Origin: Lachnospiraceae bacterium
Lineage (GTDB): Bacteria; Bacillota; Clostridia; Lachnospirales; Lachnospiraceae
Length of the DNA: 64,000 bases
Assembly (NCBI GenBank): GCA_017623295.1
Contig: JAGAPK010000055.1
Coordinates: 1 to 64,000 of the forward strand
Direction of reading: 5' to 3'
Shown: piece after piece, positions 7,146-14,914 of the stretch
Layout: each line of letters starts with the position of its first letter
How positions within the stretch are numbered: the stretch's first letter is position 1
Position numbers and translations under genes: made by a program
Notes under the pieces: model-generated
What the model saw: the letters and a program-made list of their open reading frames with translations, nothing else
What the model was told of the DNA's origin: nothing
The model's database searches: none

Positions 7146-7257
7146 ATTTTTATATTACTCAATCAATTACGAGAGTTTAGTCAGAATACATGTGTATGGT
7201 GGTATTTTAAAGAAAATAGAGTCGGGTACAAAGGTGTTAACGGAGAAAACAGAATGA
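7135..7257 (+). CDS. Possible small ORF (40 residues) between kinase remnant and GNAT
   Basis: ATG 7135 overlaps the kinase-remnant stop, and its TGA (7255-7257) overlaps the next ATG (7254) in an ATGA junction. The peptide is basic (MRNKFLYYSINYESLVRIHV at the start). No ribosome site precedes it and I recognise no homologue. The overlap at both ends fits translational coupling but may be chance. Confidence 0.25.
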   Translation: MRNKFLYYSINYESLVRIHVYGGILKKIESGTKVLTEKTE

Positions 7258-7997
7258 AAGTAAATATAAATGAAATGTTTAAAGATTGGAATGAAACACT
7301 TATATGGTCCTGTTTACAAGGCGTAATGGGAGAGATACACACTAATTTGACAGAAGATGCTGCAATGGCGATATTAGGAGATTTTGCATTTTATACTGGA
7401 ACTCCAAGTGAAGAATTAATTAGATTTAAACCGGAAAGCTGTAAACAAGACTTTATTATTATGGTTCCACAGAACGATAACTGGGCAGAATTGATTGAAA
7501 ATTATTATGGAGATAAAGCGAAGAAAGTTACAAGATATGCAATCAAAAAGGAACCGGATATATTTGATGTAGTGGAATTGGAACGGGCAGTATCGAATTT
7601 GCCAGACGGTTACGAATTAAAGATGATAGAAGAAGCAGAATATAATATGTGTCGGAACAATGGGTGGGCAAATGATTTGGTATCTCAATATAAGGATTAT
7701 GATGCATATAAAAAGCTCGGTTTGGGCGCGGTTGCTTTAAAAGATGGAGAATTGGTAGCTGGAGCTTCATCTTATAGTACATATAATGAAGGGATTGAAA
7801 TAGAAATCGACACAAGGGAAGACCATCGACGAAAAGGATTGGCATATGCGTGTGGTGCAAAGCTGATTTTAGAATGCCTGAAAAAGGGCTTGTATCCAAG
7901 CTGGGATGCACAAAATAAATGGTCAGTAGCTTTGGCTGAAAAGCTTGGATATCATTTCAGCCATGAATATACTGCCTATGAGATAACGGGATATTGA
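7254..7997 (+). CDS. GNAT acetyltransferase, ZmaR / PF12746 type
   Basis: A 247-residue protein of the 'GNAT_acetyltran' family, whose founding member ZmaR acetylates and inactivates zwittermicin A. The N-terminal half is the family-specific domain (MKVNINEMFKDWNETLIWSCLQG). The C-terminal half is the GNAT core with ALKDGELVAGASSYS, then IEIEIDTREDHRRKGLAYACGAKLI (acetyl-CoA loop RRKGLA), and a terminal SWDAQNKWSVALAEKLGY. Length and motifs look complete. The substrate is unknown; with two other GNAT loci in 5 kb the region has a resistance or detoxification flavour. The site CGGAGAAAACAG precedes ATG 7254. Confidence 0.82.
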   Translation: MKVNINEMFKDWNETLIWSCLQGVMGEIHTNLTEDAAMAILGDFAFYTGTPSEELIRFKPESCKQDFIIMVPQNDNWAELIENYYGDKAKKVTRYAIKKEPDIFDVVELERAVSNLPDGYELKMIEEAEYNMCRNNGWANDLVSQYKDYDAYKKLGLGAVALKDGELVAGASSYSTYNEGIEIEIDTREDHRRKGLAYACGAKLILECLKKGLYPSWDAQNKWSVALAEKLGYHFSHEYTAYEITGY

Positions 7998-8012
7998 GTG
8001 CTGTCGTAAGGT

Positions 8013-8657
8013 CTACAATTCCCTATATCTTTTAATTTTTTTCAAAATTCCCAAATAAGTATCTTCTTCCTTGCCTGTCTCAGGATTGGCAGGGGAGTGA
8101 ATATTGTACAAATATCCGGTATTACCATAACGGCCCTTCTTTTGTTCGTTATAATACTCTTCGTCCATTACCACGTTGATAACCTTTACACACATTACAA
8201 TATGATAACTGTCGGGAGTCAATTCTTTTTCCCAGACATACTCACATTCCAGATTTAAAAAGCACTCTTTGATTCGTGGAGCATGAACAGTGCTTGCTTC
8301 TTCAGCTGTCAGTCCGGCCATTTCAATTTCAGCATCGTCATATTGGTTATTAGCAATAGTAGAATAGCATTTTGGATAGATGTCTGCTGATGGGAAATTG
8401 ATTACTAACGATTTTTGTTCTTTGATGGATTGATACATATGTCCATATTTACTTACATCTGCAAAGATGCAATAAAAACCATCGCTATTTGAAAAAGTTA
8501 GCCAGGACTGCAGGGTTGCGTTCGTTTTACCATTTGCCTTGTAACTTGTGACAACTACTAATGGAGAAGGTATTGCTACCACGTGTTCCTTCCAATCAAA
8601 TCCGTATAGTTCTTTTCCTTCAAAACATGCCGGACAATTTTTAAATTCTTTTTTCAT
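8013..8657 (-). CDS. Flavin reductase-like (flavoredoxin) FMN-binding protein
   Basis: A 214-residue protein of the flavin-reductase-like split-barrel family. Key stretches: VVAIPSPLVVVTSYKANGKTN, then TLQSWLTFSNSDGFYCIFADVSKYGHMYQ, which forms the FMN phosphate site in this family, and LECEYVWEKELTPDSYHIVMCVKV near the dimer interface. It probably binds FMN and takes part in electron transfer or flavin reduction in the cytosol. It is monocistronic, convergent to the ZmaR-type gene and divergent from the WYL regulator, with GGAGGGTGTC ahead of the ATG. Confidence 0.82.
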   Translation of the reverse strand: MKKEFKNCPACFEGKELYGFDWKEHVVAIPSPLVVVTSYKANGKTNATLQSWLTFSNSDGFYCIFADVSKYGHMYQSIKEQKSLVINFPSADIYPKCYSTIANNQYDDAEIEMAGLTAEEASTVHAPRIKECFLNLECEYVWEKELTPDSYHIVMCVKVINVVMDEEYYNEQKKGRYGNTGYLYNIHSPANPETGKEEDTYLGILKKIKRYREL

Positions 8658-8755
8658 GACACCCTCCTGAAAATTTAATTATGAATAACTTTATAAAAAT
8701 GTGCCCTATAAAGTATGTCATATGAAAATTGTAATATATAAAACATATATCACAT

Positions 8756-8783
8756 AAAACACGACAACTGCCTGTTGTGTTTT
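8756..8783. repeat. Inverted repeat between the flavoredoxin and WYL genes
   Basis: AAAACACGACAAC (8756-8768) pairs with GTTGTGTTTT (8774-8783), a stem interrupted only by the extra G and spaced by a few bases. It lies about 100 bases upstream of the flavoredoxin start and 145 upstream of the WYL start. It may be an operator for the WYL protein or a transcript hairpin. The remaining 8658-8926 is AT-rich with TATAAT-like boxes but no gene. Confidence 0.4.
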
Positions 8784-8926
8784 AAATTTATTCCATTATT
8801 TTTTAAAGCGTAATCAATCATCATTTTATTGTTAATATGTAAGTTTTGGAAACATTCATGTGTTATAATATAAACATGACATATAGTTGACGTGTTTGCA
8901 TTGATAATATAATGAAGAGGAAAAAG

Positions 8927-9889
8927 ATGAAGATAGATCGATTGATAGGAATACTTTCCATTTTATTGCAAAAAGATACTGTGACAGCGCCGGAACTGGC
9001 AGAACATTTTGAGGTTTCAAGAAGAACAATCAATAGAGATATTGACGATTTATGCAAGGCCGGAATTCCGATTTATACCAGGCAGGGCCAAGGTGGTGGG
9101 ATTTCCATTGTAGACGACTATAAAATGGATAGAACTTTATTCACAAACGGAGAATTACAAGATATTTTGGCAGGACTTAGAAGCCTGGATAGTGTTAATG
9201 GGACAAATCGTTATGGACAGTTGATGGAGAAAATCTCGGCAGGTTCTTCGGATTTTATGACCGGAAATCAGTCTATACTTATCAATCTTTCTTCATGGTA
9301 TAAAGATTCTCTGGCTTCTAAAATTGAACTGATACGAAATGCAATTGATATGGGAATAGAATTAGAATTTCTGTATTTTTCTCCCAAAGGAGAAAATAGG
9401 CGTATCATAGAGCCTTATTATTTAATTTTTCAATGGGCCAGCTGGTATGTATGGGGATGGTGCACGGATAAGGCAGATTACCGATTGTTTAAATTGAATC
9501 GTATGGAACAGGTAGAGTTAAGTGCAAACAGGTTTGAAAAGAGAAATGCGCCTATGCCGGATTTGAGCGATGAGAAAGTTTTCCCAAGTGAAATGAAAGT
9601 AAAAGCAATTTTTCATGCGGAATGTAAATGGCGATTGGTGGAGGAGTATGGAAGCAATTGCTTCACGGTAACGGAAGATGGAAAGCTTTTGTATCAGGGG
9701 GATTATACAAATAAAGAATATTTAATCTCTTGGTTACTGTCGTTTGGAGAAAAAGTGGAATTAATAGAGCCACTGGAAATTAGAAATGAAATAAGCAATC
9801 GAATCGATAAGATGAAAAAGAATTATGAGAAAAATAAGAAAGATAAAAAAGATAAGAAAAATAAAAAAAGTAAGAGGGAAAAAGTATGA
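8927..9889 (+). CDS. WYL-domain transcriptional regulator (YafY type)
   Basis: A 320-residue regulator with an N-terminal DeoR-like winged helix (MKIDRLIGILSILLQKDTVT, then APELAEHFEVSRRTINRDIDDL) and a C-terminal WYL domain (EFLYFSPKGENRRIIEPYYL, then WYVWGWC and DYRLFKLNRM), a ligand-binding module. ATG 8927 is chosen over 8912 because GAAGAGG (8914-8920) is in register only for 8927. The C terminus is odd: the last 25 residues are mostly lysine (KNKKDKKDKKNKKSKREKV), encoded by an A-rich run. It overlaps the next gene by four bases (ATGA), so both are co-translated. Confidence 0.88.
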   Translation: MKIDRLIGILSILLQKDTVTAPELAEHFEVSRRTINRDIDDLCKAGIPIYTRQGQGGGISIVDDYKMDRTLFTNGELQDILAGLRSLDSVNGTNRYGQLMEKISAGSSDFMTGNQSILINLSSWYKDSLASKIELIRNAIDMGIELEFLYFSPKGENRRIIEPYYLIFQWASWYVWGWCTDKADYRLFKLNRMEQVELSANRFEKRNAPMPDLSDEKVFPSEMKVKAIFHAECKWRLVEEYGSNCFTVTEDGKLLYQGDYTNKEYLISWLLSFGEKVELIEPLEIRNEISNRIDKMKKNYEKNKKDKKDKKNKKSKREKV

Positions 9890-10263
9890 GATATGTATGG
9901 ATGGACGAATTTTTATTAAGTAAAAAGGGCGTTACAAAGGATTTGCAGAAGGATTGGAACTGGATTCGGTATCAGATTGGCGGTAAGATGTTTGCAGCGA
10001 TATGTCTGGATGAAAAAGATGAGCCATATTACATTACCTTGAAACTAGAACCGATGGAAGGCGATTTCTTAAGAGGGCAATACGAAGATATCATTCCGGG
10101 ATACTATATGAATAAAATGCATTGGAATTCCATCAAGCCGGATGGCGCAGTGCCGGATGAATTGCTCAAAGACCTTTTGGACAAGTCATATGAGTTGGTG
10201 TTAAAGAGTTTTAGCAAGAAGAAGCAGATGGAAATTCTGAATGAAACGCTGAAAGAGAAATAG
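9886..10263 (+). CDS. MmcQ/YjbR family protein
   Basis: A 125-residue MmcQ/YjbR protein (CyaY-like fold, often annotated DNA-binding). It shows the family pattern of an N-terminal helix, then WIRYQIGGKMFAAICLDEKDEPYYITLKLEP, then IIPGYYMNKMHWNSI and a C-terminal helix starting DELLKDLLDKSYELV. The HWN block is a hallmark. Its true biochemical role is unsettled in the family. Translation is coupled to the WYL regulator upstream, so the two probably act together. Confidence 0.85.
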   Translation: MRYVWMDEFLLSKKGVTKDLQKDWNWIRYQIGGKMFAAICLDEKDEPYYITLKLEPMEGDFLRGQYEDIIPGYYMNKMHWNSIKPDGAVPDELLKDLLDKSYELVLKSFSKKKQMEILNETLKEK

Positions 10264-10276
10264 AAAAAATTGATAC

Positions 10277-10319
10277 TTGACAATTATTAGAACCTCTACG
10301 ATAATTAAACCAACGGTTC
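10277..10319 (+). promoter_or_regulatory. Promoter and palindromic operator of the TetR gene
   Basis: TTGACA (10277-10282), 17-bp spacer, GATAAT (10300-10305). Around the predicted start lies AACC-N3-GGTT (10308-10318), and a wider inverted pair GAACC (10290-10294)/GGTTC (10315-10319) brackets the -10. This placement suits autorepression by the TetR protein encoded next. Confidence 0.6.
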
Positions 10320-10343
10320 AATTATTTTGGAGGTTTTATTTTT

Positions 10344-10973
10344 ATGGCGAGAAGAAAGAAGGAACCACAGAACATACATAGAAAAAATATTTCAATAGCA
10401 GCTGAACAGTTATTTTTACAAAAAGGGATTAAAAACACTTCTATGAGCGAGATTGCAAAAGAAGCAGGATACAGCAAAGCTACCTTGTATGTGTATTTCA
10501 AAAACAAAGAAGAACTGGTCGGATTTCTTGTTTTGGAAAGTATGAAGAAATTACATGATTATATTAGTCAGGCGATCATGAAATGTGATGGCACCAAAGA
10601 ACGTTATCTGGAAATTTGTAGTGCTATGTTGAAATATCAGGAAGAATATCCATTCTATTTTTCGATGGTGTTAGAAACAATCAACATTGATTTTGAAACG
10701 ACTAATTTTTTGCCGGAAGAAAAAGAAACATTTCTGGTTGGTGAACAGATTAATGAACTGTTAGTGGAATTTTTGCAGAGCGGAATGCTGACCGGAGAAA
10801 TTCGCTCCGATATTGAAATTTTACCAACAATCTTTACTTTTTGGGGAATGTTGTCTGGATTGATTCAGATGGCAGCGAATAAGGAAGCATATATCGGGCA
10901 ACAGATGAGAAAATCCAAAATGGAATTTTTAGATTATGGTTTTGAGATGTTGTATGAGTCGATAACGGTTTAG
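10344..10973 (+). CDS. TetR/AcrR family repressor
   Basis: A 209-residue regulator. The N-terminal HTH is clear: ISIAAEQLFLQKGIKNTSMS, then EIAKEAGYSKATLYVYFKNKEEL. The C-terminal helical domain is the ligand/dimerisation part (MLKYQEEYPFYFSMVLETI; then the TFWGMLSGLIQMAANKE helix). TTGGAGG at 10327-10333 sets the start. It is followed after 16 bases by an FMN-binding membrane protein, its likely target together with its own promoter. Confidence 0.9.
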   Translation: MARRKKEPQNIHRKNISIAAEQLFLQKGIKNTSMSEIAKEAGYSKATLYVYFKNKEELVGFLVLESMKKLHDYISQAIMKCDGTKERYLEICSAMLKYQEEYPFYFSMVLETINIDFETTNFLPEEKETFLVGEQINELLVEFLQSGMLTGEIRSDIEILPTIFTFWGMLSGLIQMAANKEAYIGQQMRKSKMEFLDYGFEMLYESITV

Positions 10974-10989
10974 GATAAAGGAGTCGGAT

Positions 10990-11655
10990 ATGGGAATTAT
11001 AGTAGGTTATTTATGCCTGATTTGTTTTGTTTTTTTAGTGGTGAGAGCTGTAACTGCCAGGTGTCATTTGCAGAAGATGGATAAATTTCTGAGAAAATGT
11101 CATAAGCCATTGAGTGTAGTAATGCTTATTCTGTGTGCTTTGCATATCGTTTTGGTAATACCGGTTTTACACAGTCGTAGTTTGCTTGTGAACGTTTCGG
11201 GAATTGTTTGTATAGTCTGTTTGTTATTGTTAATTATCCTCTGCCATGCGATAAAAGAGCCGAAGCGAAAAATGTGGTGGCATAGGTTATTTGCAGTTAT
11301 CACGAGTTTCATTATAGTAGTACATATGGTAAACTATTTCATAGACTTTATGAATTATCAGCAGAAGATAGATAGTATTGAAGTCAGTAATATTCATATA
11401 GCCGATATGGGAGATGGTACTTACGAAGGGGAATATGATGCAGGCTATATTTATGCAAAAGTAGAGGTTGAAGTACAGGGAAATAAAATAGTGTCAGTGC
11501 AACTCATAGAACACCGAAATGAGCGAGGCGAAGCAGCAGAAACTATTCCGGGTATCGTAGTGGAGCAACAGAAAACTGTTGTAGATGCGGTAAGTGGCGC
11601 GACAAATTCCAGTAAGGTTATTATGAAAGCGATTGAAAATGCACTTTCCAATTAA
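10990..11655 (+). CDS. FMN-binding domain membrane protein
   Basis: A 221-residue protein with about four N-terminal transmembrane segments (residues 1-120) containing several conserved-looking His residues, followed by an extracytoplasmic FMN-binding domain (about 145-221). The motif DAVSGATNSS matches the SGAT-x-S/T flavinylation site at which FMN is attached covalently by ApbE-type transferases. It is likely an electron-transfer protein of the cytoplasmic membrane, with TM helices resembling small ferric-reductase-like cores. Start ATG follows AAAGGAG. It is in an operon with the TetR gene and the deleted isochorismatase gene. Confidence 0.82.
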   Translation: MGIIVGYLCLICFVFLVVRAVTARCHLQKMDKFLRKCHKPLSVVMLILCALHIVLVIPVLHSRSLLVNVSGIVCIVCLLLLIILCHAIKEPKRKMWWHRLFAVITSFIIVVHMVNYFIDFMNYQQKIDSIEVSNIHIADMGDGTYEGEYDAGYIYAKVEVEVQGNKIVSVQLIEHRNERGEAAETIPGIVVEQQKTVVDAVSGATNSSKVIMKAIENALSN

Positions 11656-11686
11656 AAAGAAAAAGTTTGGAGGAAAAGATATAAAG

Positions 11687-11993
11687 ATGAAAAAAACATT
11701 GTATAGAAGGTACTGCTGGATGGAAAATTGTAGATGGACTGGAAGTGCCGGGAGCTATTTACGTTAACAAGCCTAATTTTGGTTATATGAACTGGAAAGA
11801 ATACAATCTGGAAGAAGTAGAACTAGTTGGTTTGTGTACTGATATTTGTGTGGTATCCAATGCATTGATTATTAAAGCAACTTATCCGGAGATCAAAGTT
11901 TCAGTAGATGCAAGTTGTTGTGCGGGTGTTACACCGGAAAGTCATGAAGCAGCACTGACAACCATGAAGATGTGTCAGATTGAGATTATATAG
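11687..11993 (+). pseudogene. Isochorismatase/nicotinamidase-like cysteine hydrolase with internal deletion
   Basis: A good ribosome site (GGAGG at 11669-11673) leads to ATG 11687, but after MKKTL the reading frame jumps. The frame from about 11709 reads EGTAGWKIVDGLEVPG and then the typical C-terminal half: VELVGLCTDICVVSNALIIK (catalytic Cys in LCTDICV) and DASCCAGVTPESHEAAL. The first 85 or so residues, with the catalytic Asp and Lys, are missing. An internal deletion that also shifted the frame is the simplest reading. An ATG at 11745 could still start a partial product that would be inactive. Confidence 0.8.
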
Positions 11994-12005
11994 ATAGAGC
12001 GTAGC

Positions 12006-12665
12006 CTATAAAAGAATAAAATGCTTTCTGTGATTTTCGATAATACCCTCCCGGCGAAGCTTGCTGATCTCTGCAGAGAGACCACTTCGGTCGACTTCGA
12101 GATAATCGGCAAGCTCCTGTCGGTCAAATGGAATATCAAAACGGTTGCTGTCTGCTTTTTTAGCTTGAATTGTAAGATATGCCATCAGTTTTTCTCTGGT
12201 GGAACGCTGGGAAGTAATCTCAATTTTCTGCTGGAACATAATTGCTTTGGAAGCAAGGTCTTTCATCAGATTGAATATCAGTTGCTGATGGAATACACAG
12301 TTGTTAGTACAGGTGTGTAATATGTGATTGCAATCAATCAGCATAACCTCACATGGCTCGTTTGCTATTACCGTAACCGGCAGTGAAGGAAGTCCTGCAC
12401 AGGCAAAAGCTTCGGCAAAGACTTCGGTCGGCTCTACATTAGACAAAATGCTTCTATTTCCATAATAATCGATGCGAACAATCTGCGCTGAACCGGTTAG
12501 CATGATTCCGATGTATTTAGCAGGATTACCTTCGGCGAAGATAGTATATTTCTTATCAAACAATTCAATTTTTGCTCCAAGACAGTCGAGCATGGAAATT
12601 AGATTTTCTTCTTCTATTTTATTGAAAAGAGAACATTTCTGTAAGATTTCAAAATATTTTTTCAT
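12006..12665 (-). CDS. Crp/Fnr family transcriptional regulator
   Basis: A 219-residue regulator: N-terminal cyclic-nucleotide-binding-type beta barrel (about 10-130; GIMLTGSAQIVRIDYYGNRS) and C-terminal winged helix (about 150-215; FDRQELADYLEVDRSGLSAE). Cysteines are scattered (CSLF, ACAGLP, DCNHI, CTNNC), but the FNR N-terminal cluster pattern is not evident, so the effector is unknown. ATG 12665 is chosen because GGAGA lies just upstream, whereas upstream in-frame starts have none. Divergent from a 4Fe-4S protein; in clostridia this pair often accompanies hybrid-cluster protein (Hcp) genes, which are absent here. Confidence 0.88.
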   Translation of the reverse strand: MKKYFEILQKCSLFNKIEEENLISMLDCLGAKIELFDKKYTIFAEGNPAKYIGIMLTGSAQIVRIDYYGNRSILSNVEPTEVFAEAFACAGLPSLPVTVIANEPCEVMLIDCNHILHTCTNNCVFHQQLIFNLMKDLASKAIMFQQKIEITSQRSTREKLMAYLTIQAKKADSNRFDIPFDRQELADYLEVDRSGLSAEISKLRREGIIENHRKHFILL

Positions 12666-12678
12666 AAAATTCTCCGTT

Positions 12679-12705
12679 TGTTGAAATTTCAACATATTTA
12701 TTATA
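12679..12705 (-). promoter_or_regulatory. Crp/Fnr gene -10 box and palindromic operator
   Basis: On the minus strand TATAAT (12705-12700) is followed at the predicted start by the perfect 16-bp palindrome TGTTGAAATTTCAACA (12694-12679). Its TTGAA...TTCAA half-sites resemble Crp/Fnr sites, and its position downstream of the -10 suggests autorepression. No good -35 is seen. Confidence 0.6.
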
Positions 12706-12797
12706 CCCATTATATTATGATAGATTCAGAAAAGAAAAAGGAGCGTTCCTTCTTTTCATATAACAATTAAAGTATAGGAGAAAGTAGAAGAATTATT

Positions 12798-13427
12798 ATG
12801 ATTAGAAAAATAATAAAAATAGATGAAGAAAAATGTAACGGCTGTGGAGCATGTGCTGTTGCTTGTCACGAAGGCGCAATTGCGATGGTAGACGGAAAGG
12901 CGAAACTTACCCGCGAGGATTACTGTGACGGACTTGGTGATTGCCTTCCTACCTGTCCAACCAATGCCATCACCTTTGAAGAAAGGGAAGCACCCGCATA
13001 TGATGAGGACGCCGTTCGCCAAGCGAAAATAAAGAAGTCCGGTGTGAAATTGCCATCAGTTGCAAGTCAGCTTTCGCAATGGCCTTGCCAGATTAAGCTC
13101 GTTCCTGTAAATGCACCTTATTTTGAAGATGCGAATCTGCTTATCGCTGCTGATTGTACGGCGTTTGCCTATGGTAACTTCCACAACGAATTTATCCGCA
13201 ATCACATTACTTTAATAGGCTGTCCAAAACTGGATGAGGGCGACTATGCCGAGAAGCTTACGCAAATTATTGCCAACAACAATATTAAAAGTGTAAAGAT
13301 TGCCCGTATGGAGGTTCCTTGCTGCGGTGGTATCGAGTATGCAGTGAAACGCGCTTTGCAGGCAAGCGGTAAATTTATTCCTTGGCAGGTTATGACTATT
13401 TCTACGGATGGCAAGATTTTAGAATAA
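12798..13427 (+). CDS. 4Fe-4S dicluster protein (ferredoxin-like)
   Basis: A 209-residue protein with an N-terminal bacterial-type ferredoxin domain: CNGCGACAVACHEGA (CxxCxxCxxxC, cluster I) and CxxxxxxxCxxxCPTNA (second set). The rest has further cysteines (CTAFA; IGCPKLDE; MEVPCCGGIEYAVKRA), a pattern seen in iron-sulphur proteins found beside Crp/Fnr regulators in anaerobes and thought to act in redox or nitrosative stress. The C-terminal part probably binds another cofactor. It is divergent from the regulator with about 130 bp between, so likely its target. Confidence 0.82.
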   Translation: MIRKIIKIDEEKCNGCGACAVACHEGAIAMVDGKAKLTREDYCDGLGDCLPTCPTNAITFEEREAPAYDEDAVRQAKIKKSGVKLPSVASQLSQWPCQIKLVPVNAPYFEDANLLIAADCTAFAYGNFHNEFIRNHITLIGCPKLDEGDYAEKLTQIIANNNIKSVKIARMEVPCCGGIEYAVKRALQASGKFIPWQVMTISTDGKILE

Positions 13428-13489
13428 TTTCTTTTCTTTCTTGATGGGTACAGTAAGTATAATAACCGGATAAAAGCAAGAGGATATCG

Positions 13490-13518
13490 TTGTATTTTGA
13501 AAAATAACTATGTATAAT
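13490..13518 (+). promoter_or_regulatory. Promoter of the GH13 amylase gene
   Basis: TTGTAT (13490-13495), 17-bp spacer, TATAAT (13513-13518), 52 bases before the ATG. GGAAAGAGGAG follows at 13553-13563 as ribosome site. Confidence 0.6.
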
Positions 13519-13570
13519 TTTACTGTAAAAAGACTTATGCAATATAAGTAAAGGAAAGAGGAGATTTTAC

Positions 13571-14851
13571 ATGGCACTTTACACAAAAACAAATTTAAGA
13601 AATCAGGTTATCTACTCTGTATATGTCAGAAACTACAGCGAAGAAGGAACCTTCAAAGCGGTAGAAAATGATTTGGATAGAATTAAGAAATTAGGTGTAG
13701 ATATCATATGGCTTATGCCAATACATCCTGTGGGAGAAAAAGCAAGAAAAGGTCAGCTGGGAAGTCCTTATGCTGTCAAAGATTATAGAAAAGTGAATCC
13801 GGAATTTGGTACATTGGAGGATTTTAAATCTCTTGTGAATGCGATTCATGACAAGGGAATGAAATGTATTATTGATGTGGTATATAATCACACATCCCCA
13901 GATTCGTGGTTGGTGGAAAATCATCCGGAATTCTTTTATAAAAAGCCAGACGGTAGTATGGGTAACCGTGTGGGAGACTGGAGCGATATTGTTGACTTGG
14001 ATTACAATAATAAGGACCTTTGGGATTATCAGATTGATACTCTGAAAATGTGGGCAGAGATTGTAGATGGATTCCGTTGTGATGTGGCACCGCTTATTCC
14101 ATTGGAGTTCTGGCTTAAGGCGAGAGAAGAAGTCGGCAAAGTGAAGCCGGACTGCTTCTGGCTTAGTGAATCAGTGGAACCGGAATTTATTACATATCTT
14201 AGATCAAGAGGTATGGTTGCTCTTTCGGATTCTGAAATTCTCCAGGCTTTTGATGCGTGCTATGATTATGATATCTACAAAATTTTCCGTTCCTATTTGG
14301 ATGGAGAGTGTCCACTTAGTAAATATGTTGAGCGTGTGAATATGCAGGAATTCATTTATTCTGCCAATTATGTTAAACTCAGATATTTGGAAAATCACGA
14401 CCAGGATAGAGCGAAATCTTTCGCGGGCAGTCAGGATGCATTGATGAATTTGACCGCATTTATTTATTTCCAAAAAGGAATGACTATGCTATATTGCGGA
14501 CAGGAGACAGAAAATGCTAACCGTCCAAGTCTGTTTGATAAAGATACTGTTAACTGGAACACCGGTTATGATATTTCTGATTATATGAGTAAGTTATATG
14601 AGTTTAAGAAAAATCCGATTTTGACAAACAGCACATATACCTTGAAGGCATTTGATGCAGAAGACATAATGGTTGGTATGCACATTACAGAAGACAAGAA
14701 ATTAGTAGGTATTTTTAATTTGAAGGGAAAGAAAGCAGAAGTACCTGTTGAACTGGAAGATGGAAGTTACACAGATCTTTTGACCGGAGAAAAGGTAACT
14801 GTTACTAACGGAAAAGTATGTAGCAATGGACAGCCGATAATTATTGGATAA
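13571..14851 (+). CDS. GH13 alpha-amylase family enzyme, cytosolic
   Basis: A 426-residue GH13 glycoside hydrolase. All four conserved regions are present: DVVYNHTS (region I), VDGFRCDVA with the nucleophile Asp (II), FWLSESVEP with the acid/base Glu (III), and LENHDQDR with the stabilising Asp (IV). There is no signal peptide, so it acts on imported or internal alpha-glucans or maltooligosaccharides. At 426 residues it is short for the family and has only a small C-terminal beta domain (from about 355). It is a single-gene unit closed by a strong terminator. Confidence 0.9.
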   Translation: MALYTKTNLRNQVIYSVYVRNYSEEGTFKAVENDLDRIKKLGVDIIWLMPIHPVGEKARKGQLGSPYAVKDYRKVNPEFGTLEDFKSLVNAIHDKGMKCIIDVVYNHTSPDSWLVENHPEFFYKKPDGSMGNRVGDWSDIVDLDYNNKDLWDYQIDTLKMWAEIVDGFRCDVAPLIPLEFWLKAREEVGKVKPDCFWLSESVEPEFITYLRSRGMVALSDSEILQAFDACYDYDIYKIFRSYLDGECPLSKYVERVNMQEFIYSANYVKLRYLENHDQDRAKSFAGSQDALMNLTAFIYFQKGMTMLYCGQETENANRPSLFDKDTVNWNTGYDISDYMSKLYEFKKNPILTNSTYTLKAFDAEDIMVGMHITEDKKLVGIFNLKGKKAEVPVELEDGSYTDLLTGEKVTVTNGKVCSNGQPIIIG

Positions 14852-14871
14852 CTTATAAAAGCTTATAAAAG

Positions 14872-14914
14872 AAAAAAGTATTCCTACCCTTATAAAGGTA
14901 AGAATACTTTTTTT
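14872..14914 (+). terminator. Bidirectional terminator between amylase and Nudix genes
   Basis: Hairpin GTATTCCTACC (14878-14888)/GGTAAGAATAC (14897-14907) with A-run before and T7 after, so it works both ways. It contains the Nudix stop codon (14890-14892) in its loop, so the convergent gene ends inside the terminator. Confidence 0.88.
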
